Positions 1-7,880 of a stretch of 64,000 nt of DNA are shown one piece after another; positions within the stretch are counted from its first letter, which is position 1, and every line of letters starts with the position of its first letter. A model generated the notes under the pieces. It worked only from the letters and a program-made list of their open reading frames with translations. It was not told the DNA's origin and did not search any database. The stretch is from positions 62,001 through 126,000 of the forward strand of contig JAPOSZ010000027.1 of the NCBI GenBank assembly GCA_026709415.1, in the 5' to 3' direction. The translations under genes were made by a program, and so were the position numbers. The DNA is from Flavobacteriaceae bacterium. Lineage in GTDB: Bacteria > Bacteroidota > Bacteroidia > Flavobacteriales > Flavobacteriaceae.

Positions 1-78
1 GAATCTTAAGAGACACTCTTAAAGGTTCCACATATTTTCTACGTTGAGAGGTCTCAATAGCTACAGGTTTAACTAAAA

Positions 79-1296
79 TTATTCCATCATCTTTTGATCA
101 TTCGATTTCATTTCTTTTGGTGATTGAATCGAAGCGATTAACTGCTGTATCTTACGACTTGGTTTGTGATCAATGATCTTCAAATACCTTCGATATTCTT
201 GCAACATCCAAGTTCTTAAAGATGGCATCGGGATTTGATAAAACCCATCGTCACGAATCTATAAAATTCCCCTTGCGATGACTTCTTGAAACATTTTTTC
301 AGAGTTTTCAATGATTGGATTGGTTTTAAAATCTGATTTTACTTTAAATCCCACTATCACATTTTCTTTTTCTTCATTTTCAAAAATGGCATTGAATATG
401 GAGGCTCTTTCTGGTGCTTCCAATTCAACAAAACGGCCATTGTAATAAATATTTTTTTTATCACGCGAATCCTTTAACCCTTCGAATAACAATTCATCCG
501 ATAAAAGACCATGATTATTTTTTACTTTTTCAGAAGCCACTTGTCCATAAGATGAAATATGATGAGCCCATTGATACGTTTCTTCAGACATTGGATCAAT
601 CCAACCATTCAGATTCGGATTGTTGGTGTCAACACCAGCTCCTTGAACTAAATAATCTTTGAGAATACTTCTTTCGGCTTCTTTTTCTAATACGCTCAGA
701 TTGATCACGCAATCACTATTAAATCTTGATATTTTGAATTGTTTGAAAATACTTCTTGTATCACTTAATCCAGCGATTAGAAAAACCAATCCATGTTCTA
801 ATTCGATGTTATGCAACTGATTAAATAATTGTGCTGCTTTTTTAATTTCAGGACTATCGGTTTGATGACCAACACTAATCATTTGAGCTTCATCTAAAAC
901 CAAGATCCGTGGTTTGTTGATAGCTCTGATAGTTTTTGAAACCGTTCGTTCCGTCCTATCAAAATGCATAGTCCCTGCCGCTAATTTGACATTAACATTC
1001 ACTTCTTGTGAGGTTTTTTCATCAATCAAACAATTGTACAATTCATTCACATTCCATAACGCTTCCAACTCTATTCTAGAAATTGTCCAACCAGTTTCAC
1101 TTCCTATTTTTTCAAGTTCTCTTAATAGAGCCGTTTTTCCAACACCAGGAGCCCCTTGTATTAATATCGAATGACCTTTTTTCTTTTCTTTAGATAACTT
1201 TAAAATATCTTTTACGAAATTGATTTCCTTTGTTCTTCCATGAAAGTAATCTGCCTTACCTCGATCAGAAATGGCTATTATTTTTTCTAGGTCCAT
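79..1296 (-). pseudogene. AAA ATPase (YFHGR-type) interrupted by an in-frame TAG
   Basis: Encodes a P-loop ATPase of the AAA_16/AAA_22 kind. An N-terminal motif DRGKADYFHGRTKEI (residues 11-25) precedes Walker A GAPGVGKT (48-55), and a Walker B-like strand LVLDEAQ follows. The open frame closes after 345 residues at a TAG (256-258), yet the same frame continues for another 59 codons to a TAA at 79-81. That continuation contains YQIPMPSLRTWM, which matches YIIPVPSMRKWL at the C-terminus of the homologue at 46497-47651. I therefore read it as one gene broken by a nonsense codon; an ATPase lacking its last helix-turn could still be made. Function is unknown. It is divergent from the sugar transporter and has no evident operon partner. 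Confidence 0.7.
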
Positions 1297-1628
1297 ATCA
1301 ACAAAGTTAAGAGAACTGTCTTTCTCAAAATGGAACTATTTTGGCTATGCTTTTGCCGCTTTAGTACCTCATTCCCAAATAAGATGCCACCATTCTCTCT
1401 ATATCAAGATTTAAACGGACTCATGATACACAGGTGTGTTGTACAAGGCATACACTGCTTGAGTATCAATTACATTGTAGAGTTGTAACAATATTTATTT
1501 ATTTGCCTTTCTGATAGATTACTTTTGAAAAAGACGTGTTCATTCATTGAAAATAGAGTCCGATATAGATCTGATAAGATTTTCAAAGCCGTTTTTGGTT
1601 TATTAAATCATCAAAAAAAACAAAATCA
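1297..1628. other. Intergenic region between divergent genes
   Basis: No coding sequence is supported here. It separates the minus-strand ATPase pseudogene from the plus-strand transporter, so it should hold promoters for both. A TACTTTTG element at 1520-1527 matches the Bacteroidota -7 consensus TAnnTTTG about 100 bases before the transporter start, but no TTG lies at the expected 19-21 base distance, so it is only a candidate. Confidence 0.3.
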
Positions 1629-2873
1629 ATGCTCAATAGAAACCTATTTACTGTCATTCTAGTATTGTTGATATTTTTTGTCATTTCATTTTTGACAAAT
1701 ATTTTAGGGGCACTTAATCCAGCCATTAAAGAAAGTTTTCATCTCGAATATTCTTCTTTAGGGTTCATGACTTTGGCGTTTTTTTCTGCCTATGGGGTCA
1801 TGTCCATTCCTTCTGGGTTTTTAGTGGAACGATACAAAGAAAAGAGAGTGATATTAATGGCTTTTATCCTTGCCGGTACGGGAGCTCTTATCTTTTCTTT
1901 GAAACCAACATTTTTGATTTTTTTAGGTTCTCTGTTTGCTATCGGTACAGGAATGGCTATGTTGCAGGTGGCCATCAATCCATTGCTAAGGGAAGCTGGG
2001 GGTGAAGAACATTTTGCTTTCAATTCGGTATTAGGACAACTGTTTTTTGGAGTTGCAGGCGTTGCAGGCCCCTATTTTTTCAGTTATCTAATGGAAAATA
2101 TCGATAAAAAAGATGTTGGCTTTGTGGTCGAAACATTATCCGATCTCAGCAACATCGATATGAAATGGACCTCTCTCTATTGGGTATTTGCTTTCATTTG
2201 TATTCTCATGGTTTTAGTGGTGTTATTTCATAAATTTCCAATCATTGAAAAGAAAGAAGATGAACGAATCGGAACACTCATCCAGTACAAACAACTGTTT
2301 AAAAATCCGATCGTTATTTCTTTTTTTATCGGTATCTTCTGTTACGTTGGTTTCGAACAAGGCGTGTCCTTTTGGATTTCACAATTTTTAAGTCAGTATC
2401 ACGATGTGGATCCTAATGCTCAAGGCGCTGAAACGGTAGGAAATTTTTGGGGGCTCTTAACGTTAGGATGTTTTCTCGGTCTATTACTCCTGAAGTTTAT
2501 TGATAGTAAGAAGGTTTTGCTCCTTTTTTCATCACTAGCGTTCATAAGTCTTACGTTAGCTTTATTTGGTCCTTTACGCATCGCCCTTTTTGCCTTTCCA
2601 GCTGTAGGATTTTTTGCTTCAGTCATGTGGTCGGTTATTTTTTCACTGGGTTTGAATTCTTTAAAGTTCAATCACGGGGCTATGGCGGGCATTCTCTGTA
2701 CAGGTATTGTTGGAGGTGCCGTCGCTCCATTCATTATTGGTGGAATCAGTGATTTCATTGGATTGAAATTTGGCATGTTATTCAACTACCTCTTGCTGGC
2801 CTACATTTTTTCAATTGGCCTATGGGCCAATCCTATAGTGAAAAACAGAGTTATTAAAATCAAGAATAATTAA
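1629..2873 (+). CDS. MFS sugar transporter, FucP-like
   Basis: A 414-residue inner-membrane protein with about twelve hydrophobic segments, the usual size for the major facilitator superfamily. The first helix pair with SFLTNILGALNPAIKESF, followed by AFFSAYGVMSIPSGFLVERY, resembles the FucP/GluP branch of proton-coupled fucose, glucose or galactose symporters, where this loop carries the conserved superfamily motif. It lies 35 bases before the sulfatase on the same strand, so the two are probably cotranscribed. The likely role is uptake of a monosaccharide released from a sulfated glycan. The sugar cannot be read from the sequence. Confidence 0.8.
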   Translation: MLNRNLFTVILVLLIFFVISFLTNILGALNPAIKESFHLEYSSLGFMTLAFFSAYGVMSIPSGFLVERYKEKRVILMAFILAGTGALIFSLKPTFLIFLGSLFAIGTGMAMLQVAINPLLREAGGEEHFAFNSVLGQLFFGVAGVAGPYFFSYLMENIDKKDVGFVVETLSDLSNIDMKWTSLYWVFAFICILMVLVVLFHKFPIIEKKEDERIGTLIQYKQLFKNPIVISFFIGIFCYVGFEQGVSFWISQFLSQYHDVDPNAQGAETVGNFWGLLTLGCFLGLLLLKFIDSKKVLLLFSSLAFISLTLALFGPLRIALFAFPAVGFFASVMWSVIFSLGLNSLKFNHGAMAGILCTGIVGGAVAPFIIGGISDFIGLKFGMLFNYLLLAYIFSIGLWANPIVKNRVIKIKNN

Positions 2874-2908
2874 ATCAATAAAATCGGAATATCATACCGT
2901 AACCTAAC

Positions 2909-4462
2909 ATGAAATTGTTTATGAAATACCAAACCATCGTATTCTTCTTTAGTTCATTAGCCACTATCTTAATCATTAGTGGATGCCATAATGAGTCCGA
3001 AAAAGTGAATCAAATAGACCCTCCTAATATTTTGATTTTGATGTCTGATAATCATTCAGCAGATCATTTGGGTTGCTATGGAGATCCTTCTGTCAAAACA
3101 CCCCATATTGATCGATTGGCAAGTGAAGGTGTTTTATTTTCGAATGCTTTTTGTGCGGCTCCCTCTTGCTCTCCTGCTAGAGCCGCCATGTTGACAGGGC
3201 AAGATATTTGGCGATTGGGCACGGCTGCCAATCTATGGAGTGGATTTCCTAAAATGGATGTCTATCCACAAATGATGGAAGAAAATGGATACCATGTGGG
3301 AATTCAAGGAAAAGGTTGGGGACCTGGTGATGCTCAACCCGATGGATGGACAGATAATCCAGGTGGAAAACGATATGGTTCATTCGAAGAGTTTTATAAT
3401 GAAAAAGAAAGTAATCAACCTTGGCTATTCTGGTATAGCAGTAGAGACCCACACAGACCGTTTCGAAGTGAAGGATGGAATAAATCTGGTATCGATTTGG
3501 AATCTATTGAAGTGCCACCATATCTTCCTAACCATATCGATGTCAAAAAAGACATGGCCGATTATTATCATGAAGTGCAGTTGTTTGATCAAGATGTCGC
3601 CAATTATTTGGCTTTGTTAGATGAAATGGGGGAAACCGAAAATACCATGGTCATTGTTTGTAGCGATAATGGATGGCAAATGCCTAGAGGGTTAGCTAAC
3701 TTGTATGATTTTGGCTCAAAAATTCCTTTGATTGTTTGGTGGCCTAAACAAATTGAAGGAAATAGAAAAATAGATGATTTTGTGAATTTGAACGATTTGG
3801 CCCCTACCTTTTTAGAACTAGCCAATATTGAAGCTCCTTCAGAAATGACCGCCAAAAGTTTGAAGGGATTATTATTTGAAAATAAAGAAGGCACCATAGA
3901 TCCTTCTCGAAATTTTGTTGTGACTGGTCGAGAGCGACATGCTTATGTTCGGAGTAATGGCTTAGGGTATCCTGCAAGAGCTCTAAGAACAGAGGACTTC
4001 TTGTACATCAGAAACTACGAACCGGATCGTTGGCCAGCTGGAGATCCTCCTCTATATGGAGATGTTGATTCCCATATGCTACACTACCCTGCCCCCACGA
4101 AACTACACCTGCTCGTCCATAAAGAAAATCCAAGCGTCGAGCCATTATTTGAGCTCAGCTTTGGCAAAAGGCCCTTTGAAGAGCTGTACGATTTAAAAAA
4201 AGATCCCTACCAATTGGTAAACGTGGCCGGTCTAGATGGATACGCTGAAATAAAAAACAATCTATCCCATCAATTAACCGAATATTTAATAACAACAAAT
4301 GACCCTCGTGAAATCAATCAATCATTTACTTGGGATACCGATACCTATTTCAAAGAGGGGGACAAGCGTCCCAAGCCATCCCAAGAAGCCATCGAATTAC
4401 TCGATTTAGAGGAAGAATATGACTATACGACGGATAACTCAAACGCAACTAGTGAAAATTAG
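2909..4462 (+). CDS. Sulfatase, exported lipoprotein, formylglycine (S1) type
   Basis: A 517-residue sulfatase. The N-terminus has a hydrophobic stretch ending in ISGC (Cys 26), a lipobox, so it is probably anchored in the envelope. The nucleophile motif C-S-P-A-R is at residues 87-91; Cys 87 must be oxidised to formylglycine for activity. Metal-binding residues include D47 and N48 in LILMSDN. It removes sulfate esters or sulfamates from a sugar; the arrangement resembles SGSH/arylsulfatase-type enzymes, but the substrate is not readable. The gene follows a sugar transporter. A matching formylglycine-generating enzyme is encoded at 36563-37627, which could activate it. The family assignment is firm. 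Confidence 0.9.
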   Translation: MKLFMKYQTIVFFFSSLATILIISGCHNESEKVNQIDPPNILILMSDNHSADHLGCYGDPSVKTPHIDRLASEGVLFSNAFCAAPSCSPARAAMLTGQDIWRLGTAANLWSGFPKMDVYPQMMEENGYHVGIQGKGWGPGDAQPDGWTDNPGGKRYGSFEEFYNEKESNQPWLFWYSSRDPHRPFRSEGWNKSGIDLESIEVPPYLPNHIDVKKDMADYYHEVQLFDQDVANYLALLDEMGETENTMVIVCSDNGWQMPRGLANLYDFGSKIPLIVWWPKQIEGNRKIDDFVNLNDLAPTFLELANIEAPSEMTAKSLKGLLFENKEGTIDPSRNFVVTGRERHAYVRSNGLGYPARALRTEDFLYIRNYEPDRWPAGDPPLYGDVDSHMLHYPAPTKLHLLVHKENPSVEPLFELSFGKRPFEELYDLKKDPYQLVNVAGLDGYAEIKNNLSHQLTEYLITTNDPREINQSFTWDTDTYFKEGDKRPKPSQEAIELLDLEEEYDYTTDNSNATSEN

Positions 4463-4554
4463 GCTAGCATCGAAGTTTTAGAGATTGGCAGAATAACTTT
4501 GAGATGTTAAGTGCCATGGCTATTATAAACATAAGAAAATTAGCACTTTGTAGG

Positions 4555-5085
4555 AATACAACGTGATCCTTTGAAAGGTAAAGTAGAGTGTTATCATGGA
4601 CGTGAAAAAGAGTTGTCTGCTTTCAAAGAACTTGTAGCAAAAGCGGAGGAAAAAATCGGGAACTATTTTTTTTAGTTCAAGGTGAGTTCCGGGTGTTAGC
4701 AAAACTGCCTTTTTTGAATATTGTAAAGGGATGGCTAATGAAAAAAATGGGACATAGCCGAAGAAAATTCTGATATTTTTTGGGGTGTGAAACAAATCCG
4801 AATCACCAAGATATTTGCACATTTAGAGGTTGAAAAACTATTCAAGTTAGGAGCCGAATTCAAACGAGTAGACAAAACAATAATCGAAAGCGTGAATGTC
4901 AGAAAGAAAAGAGGATTGTTATTGATGGTTAACAAGGTTCAAGATTTAGGAAAATACAATGCATCATTGGAAAATCAACAACCCTTTTATTCTTGTTGAT
5001 GAGTGGACACTTCAATGAAACTAAAAGACAAGAAATACATTATTCCTGTTCTTTCCATACGAAGTTGGAGATTCAACAAGTTCGG
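4555..5085 (+). pseudogene. Decayed copy of the YFHGR-type AAA ATPase
   Basis: Scattered frames match the intact homologue at 46497. The stretch KVECYHGREKELSAFKELV corresponds to KARYFHGRRKEIDKFKSLM. Then comes an LVQG segment followed, in a shifted frame, by remains of the PGVGKTA Walker A motif. Near 5028-5065 lies KKYIIPVLSIRSWRFN, matching the C-terminal KYIIPVPSMRKW. Several stops and frameshifts, and the short distance between the ends, show internal deletion. Small open frames inside it (for example 4787-4999) are fragments rather than genes. This is the third member of the family in the window. Confidence 0.7.
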
Positions 5086-5362
5086 GGATTCATTTGGGTG
5101 ATATAATCTCAACTTGTTCTGTCCCTTAAAATTAGGATAGCCACTTCAGTCATGTCTCGTAGTAAATTTTTTATTAAATGAAACGAAAACTGCAAAAACC
5201 GTAGATACAGTTAGGCGTTTTAATGTTCACCCTATTATAACACCAAATTAAAAAACGAGTTTAATCAATGTGCCAAATGATTATTTCATCTCTCAAATAG
5301 TAGAGATTGCAAAGTCGATAAGTATAAGAACTGAACATAAAAGAAATAACAAGAGCCGTTCG

Positions 5363-5386
5363 TAATTTTGAATACCGTAAGGTATT
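5363..5386 (+). promoter_or_regulatory. Possible promoter -7 element with overlapping palindromic operator
   Basis: TAATTTTG (5363-5370) fits the Bacteroidota -7 consensus TAnnTTTG. It is followed directly by the inverted repeat AATACC-GTAA-GGTATT (5371-5386), where a repressor could sit over the transcription start. The first gene of the kinase/nuclease/methylase locus begins 57 bases downstream. I see no TTG at the -33 position, so the promoter call is weak; the palindrome itself is exact. Confidence 0.35.
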
Positions 5387-5442
5387 TAAAAAAATAAAAT
5401 AACTAGCAATGAATATTTAAACTAAATACTTAAAAACGGCAA

Positions 5443-7791
5443 ATGATTAATAAAATATTAGAATTAAAAGGTTGTGGTATTTTTCAAAACTTTAAATGGG
5501 ATAAAAAAATCCCGAATTTTGTTCGTTACAACTTAATCTACGGTTGGAACGGAAGTGGCAAGACCACTCTTTCTAAATTATTTGCGCATATAGAGGAAAA
5601 TTCAAATTCATTTAAAAAAGATTATCCTGAAGTGAAATTTAAAATAGAATTAGAAAACGAAGAGATTATTAATCAACATGATTTTTACAAAAAATCTCAA
5701 AGTATTAAAGTGTTTAATAAAAATTTCGTAAAAGAAAATGTGTTTTTTGATAGGGATGAATCAAAAACAAATCCAATAATTTTTGTAGGGAAAGAAAATG
5801 TAGAAATCCAAAAACAACTTACCAAGTTGAGAGAAGAGCAGCAATTAAAGGAAAAAGAATTAGGTAAAAAAAACTCTGAATTAAAACATTCAAAAAAAAA
5901 GAAAGATAACTTCTTAGTCAGTACAGCAAAAAAAGTTAAAACGCGAATTGGAGACTTTAAGGATGATGATATATATTCAAATTATGATAAGAGAAATTTG
6001 GAAAAAGAGATAACAACAGTAAATATTAAAAACCATCAAAATCATACTCAAGAGGATTGCGAGATATTATACAAAACCATCCAAACAAAACAACTTAAGG
6101 AATTAGACCTTCATAATAAAAATGTGCTTAGTATTCCCTTAAAAGGAAATACTATACATGGATTTTACAGTATATCAGAAAAAATTAATGACTTGCTCCA
6201 GTATCAGTTATTAACGAAACCTATCGAGCATTTAATGAATGATGATGAGTTGAACAAATGGGTCGAGCAAGGCTTTAGGATACACAAAAAAAGAAATAAG
6301 AATAAATGCATGTTCTGCAAAAATGAGTTTTCTGATGATTTTCTTAACTCTCTATCAAAACATTTTAGTAATGAATATGAAAATTTTAAAAATGAGATTA
6401 AATCTATTATTTCCAAACTCAACAGTTTTAAAATTGATTCTAACACCTTGCAAAAGGATGAGTTTTATCCGGACTTACAAAATGAATTTGAAATAAAAGT
6501 TAAAGAGTTAAATAAAAGTTCAGAAAGATTTAATTCTTGGATAAAATCAGCAGTAAATTCTTTAGAACAAAAGCAAGAAAATCCTTTTCAAGTTGTTAAC
6601 CAGGTTGAATACCCTGAGAATTTTGAGGATTTTCACAACGCTTCAATTGAACGTTATAATTGTCATATTGATAAGCATAATAAGCTTTCTCAAAATCATG
6701 ATATCGAAATTAAAGGTGCAAAAAAGAAACTTGAACATCATATTATTGCGCAAGAAATTGAAGTTGAGGATTACAAGGACACATTGCTTGATTTAAAAAC
6801 ATTAGAGACCGATGTGGTTAGAATTAAGGATGAAATAGCCAAAATTGAAAGTAAAATATCAGACCTAGAGAAAAAAAATTCAGATTCATCAAGGGTAGTA
6901 TCCGATATAAATCGTTTTCTAGAACAATATTTTGGCCGAAAAGAAATTCATCTTGATTCTAATCCCTTAAATCCAAAAGAAGGATATACCATCAAACGAC
7001 ATAACAAATCCGCAAATAACCTAAGTGAAGGTGAGAAAAATGCAATTGCTTTCACATATTTCATTCAAAAAACGAGAGAAAAGGGTTTTAACTACAAAGA
7101 AGGAACTGTTGTCATTGATGACCCAGTTTCCAGTTTGGATTCTAATTCAATTTATATGTGTTATTCTTTGATTAAAAACAAATTCAAAGATGCAAAACAA
7201 CTCATATTATTGACTCATAACTTTGAGTTTTTTAATCTTATTAGATATTGGTTTGTAAATAAATCCGATAAGAATATCAAAAAAAACCCTTCCAACTTAG
7301 GGTCATATGAGATATTCAAAATTAGGAATGATATTATAGATAAACATCGTAATGCATCTATTTCTCAGATAGACAAAACTCTTAGACAATTTAGTTCTGA
7401 ATATCATTACCTTTTTTGGGAACTAAATAGTTTTTTAGAGGAAGCAGATGAAAACTACTCGAGTTATTACACCATTGGGAATATAGCTAGGCGATTTTTA
7501 GAAATTTATACACACTTCAAAATTCCAAATAAGAGGAATCTAAGACAAAAATTAGATCAACTGTGTGTTGATAAAGACCATGAAATTGCAGAGGTAGATA
7601 TCGAAAGGTTGTACAAACTAGTTAACAAATCTTCGCATTCTGGTGAAGACTTTTCACAAGTTTTTCTTCATAAAGAAAGACATGAAATAAAACATGCCGT
7701 CGAATCCTTAATGAATATTATAAAAAAAACAGACAGTACCCATTATGAAAATCTGAATAAATTGTATCTTCATCGAAGTACGTCCTCCTAA
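5443..7791 (+). CDS. AAA_13-type ATPase, RloC/PrrC-like, with CxxC in the coiled-coil
   Basis: A 782-residue ABC/SMC-like ATPase. Walker A GWNGSGKTT is at 34-42, the signature NLSEGEK at 526-532, Walker B VVIDDPVSSLD from 556, and the switch histidine in LLTHN is H592. The middle is long coiled-coil carrying C289-M-F-C292, placed like the zinc hook of RloC and Rad50. AAA_13 proteins include the anticodon nucleases PrrC and RloC, which cut tRNA when a DNA restriction system is disabled by phage. I cannot confirm an anticodon-nuclease triad. It heads the five-gene locus, 89 bases before the double-GHKL gene, and may be the sensor or effector. Codon use is A-rich like the genes that follow. Confidence 0.75.
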   Translation: MINKILELKGCGIFQNFKWDKKIPNFVRYNLIYGWNGSGKTTLSKLFAHIEENSNSFKKDYPEVKFKIELENEEIINQHDFYKKSQSIKVFNKNFVKENVFFDRDESKTNPIIFVGKENVEIQKQLTKLREEQQLKEKELGKKNSELKHSKKKKDNFLVSTAKKVKTRIGDFKDDDIYSNYDKRNLEKEITTVNIKNHQNHTQEDCEILYKTIQTKQLKELDLHNKNVLSIPLKGNTIHGFYSISEKINDLLQYQLLTKPIEHLMNDDELNKWVEQGFRIHKKRNKNKCMFCKNEFSDDFLNSLSKHFSNEYENFKNEIKSIISKLNSFKIDSNTLQKDEFYPDLQNEFEIKVKELNKSSERFNSWIKSAVNSLEQKQENPFQVVNQVEYPENFEDFHNASIERYNCHIDKHNKLSQNHDIEIKGAKKKLEHHIIAQEIEVEDYKDTLLDLKTLETDVVRIKDEIAKIESKISDLEKKNSDSSRVVSDINRFLEQYFGRKEIHLDSNPLNPKEGYTIKRHNKSANNLSEGEKNAIAFTYFIQKTREKGFNYKEGTVVIDDPVSSLDSNSIYMCYSLIKNKFKDAKQLILLTHNFEFFNLIRYWFVNKSDKNIKKNPSNLGSYEIFKIRNDIIDKHRNASISQIDKTLRQFSSEYHYLFWELNSFLEEADENYSSYYTIGNIARRFLEIYTHFKIPNKRNLRQKLDQLCVDKDHEIAEVDIERLYKLVNKSSHSGEDFSQVFLHKERHEIKHAVESLMNIIKKTDSTHYENLNKLYLHRSTSS

Positions 7792-7880
7792 ATGGTACCT
7801 TCTCCCTTTGTTTGACACATAGAGTATATAAAAGTTTCAATGATTGTATTTAAAAGTTTTGTTATTTAAAACATAATAGC

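Noticed and set aside
79-258. Genome-wide reassignment of TAG as a sense codon, suggested by two TAG-interrupted genes.
   Set aside because: TAG is a normal stop for other genes here, for example trpD, and the second interrupted gene also carries a frameshift, so ordinary decay explains both.
1502-1527. A complete promoter before the sugar transporter (TTTG and TACTTTTG).
   Set aside because: The spacing is 14 bases instead of 19-21, so only the -7 element is mentioned as a candidate.
4787-4999. A 70-codon open frame with ATG start.
   Set aside because: It lies inside the decayed AAA ATPase copy, whose flanking motifs are in other frames.
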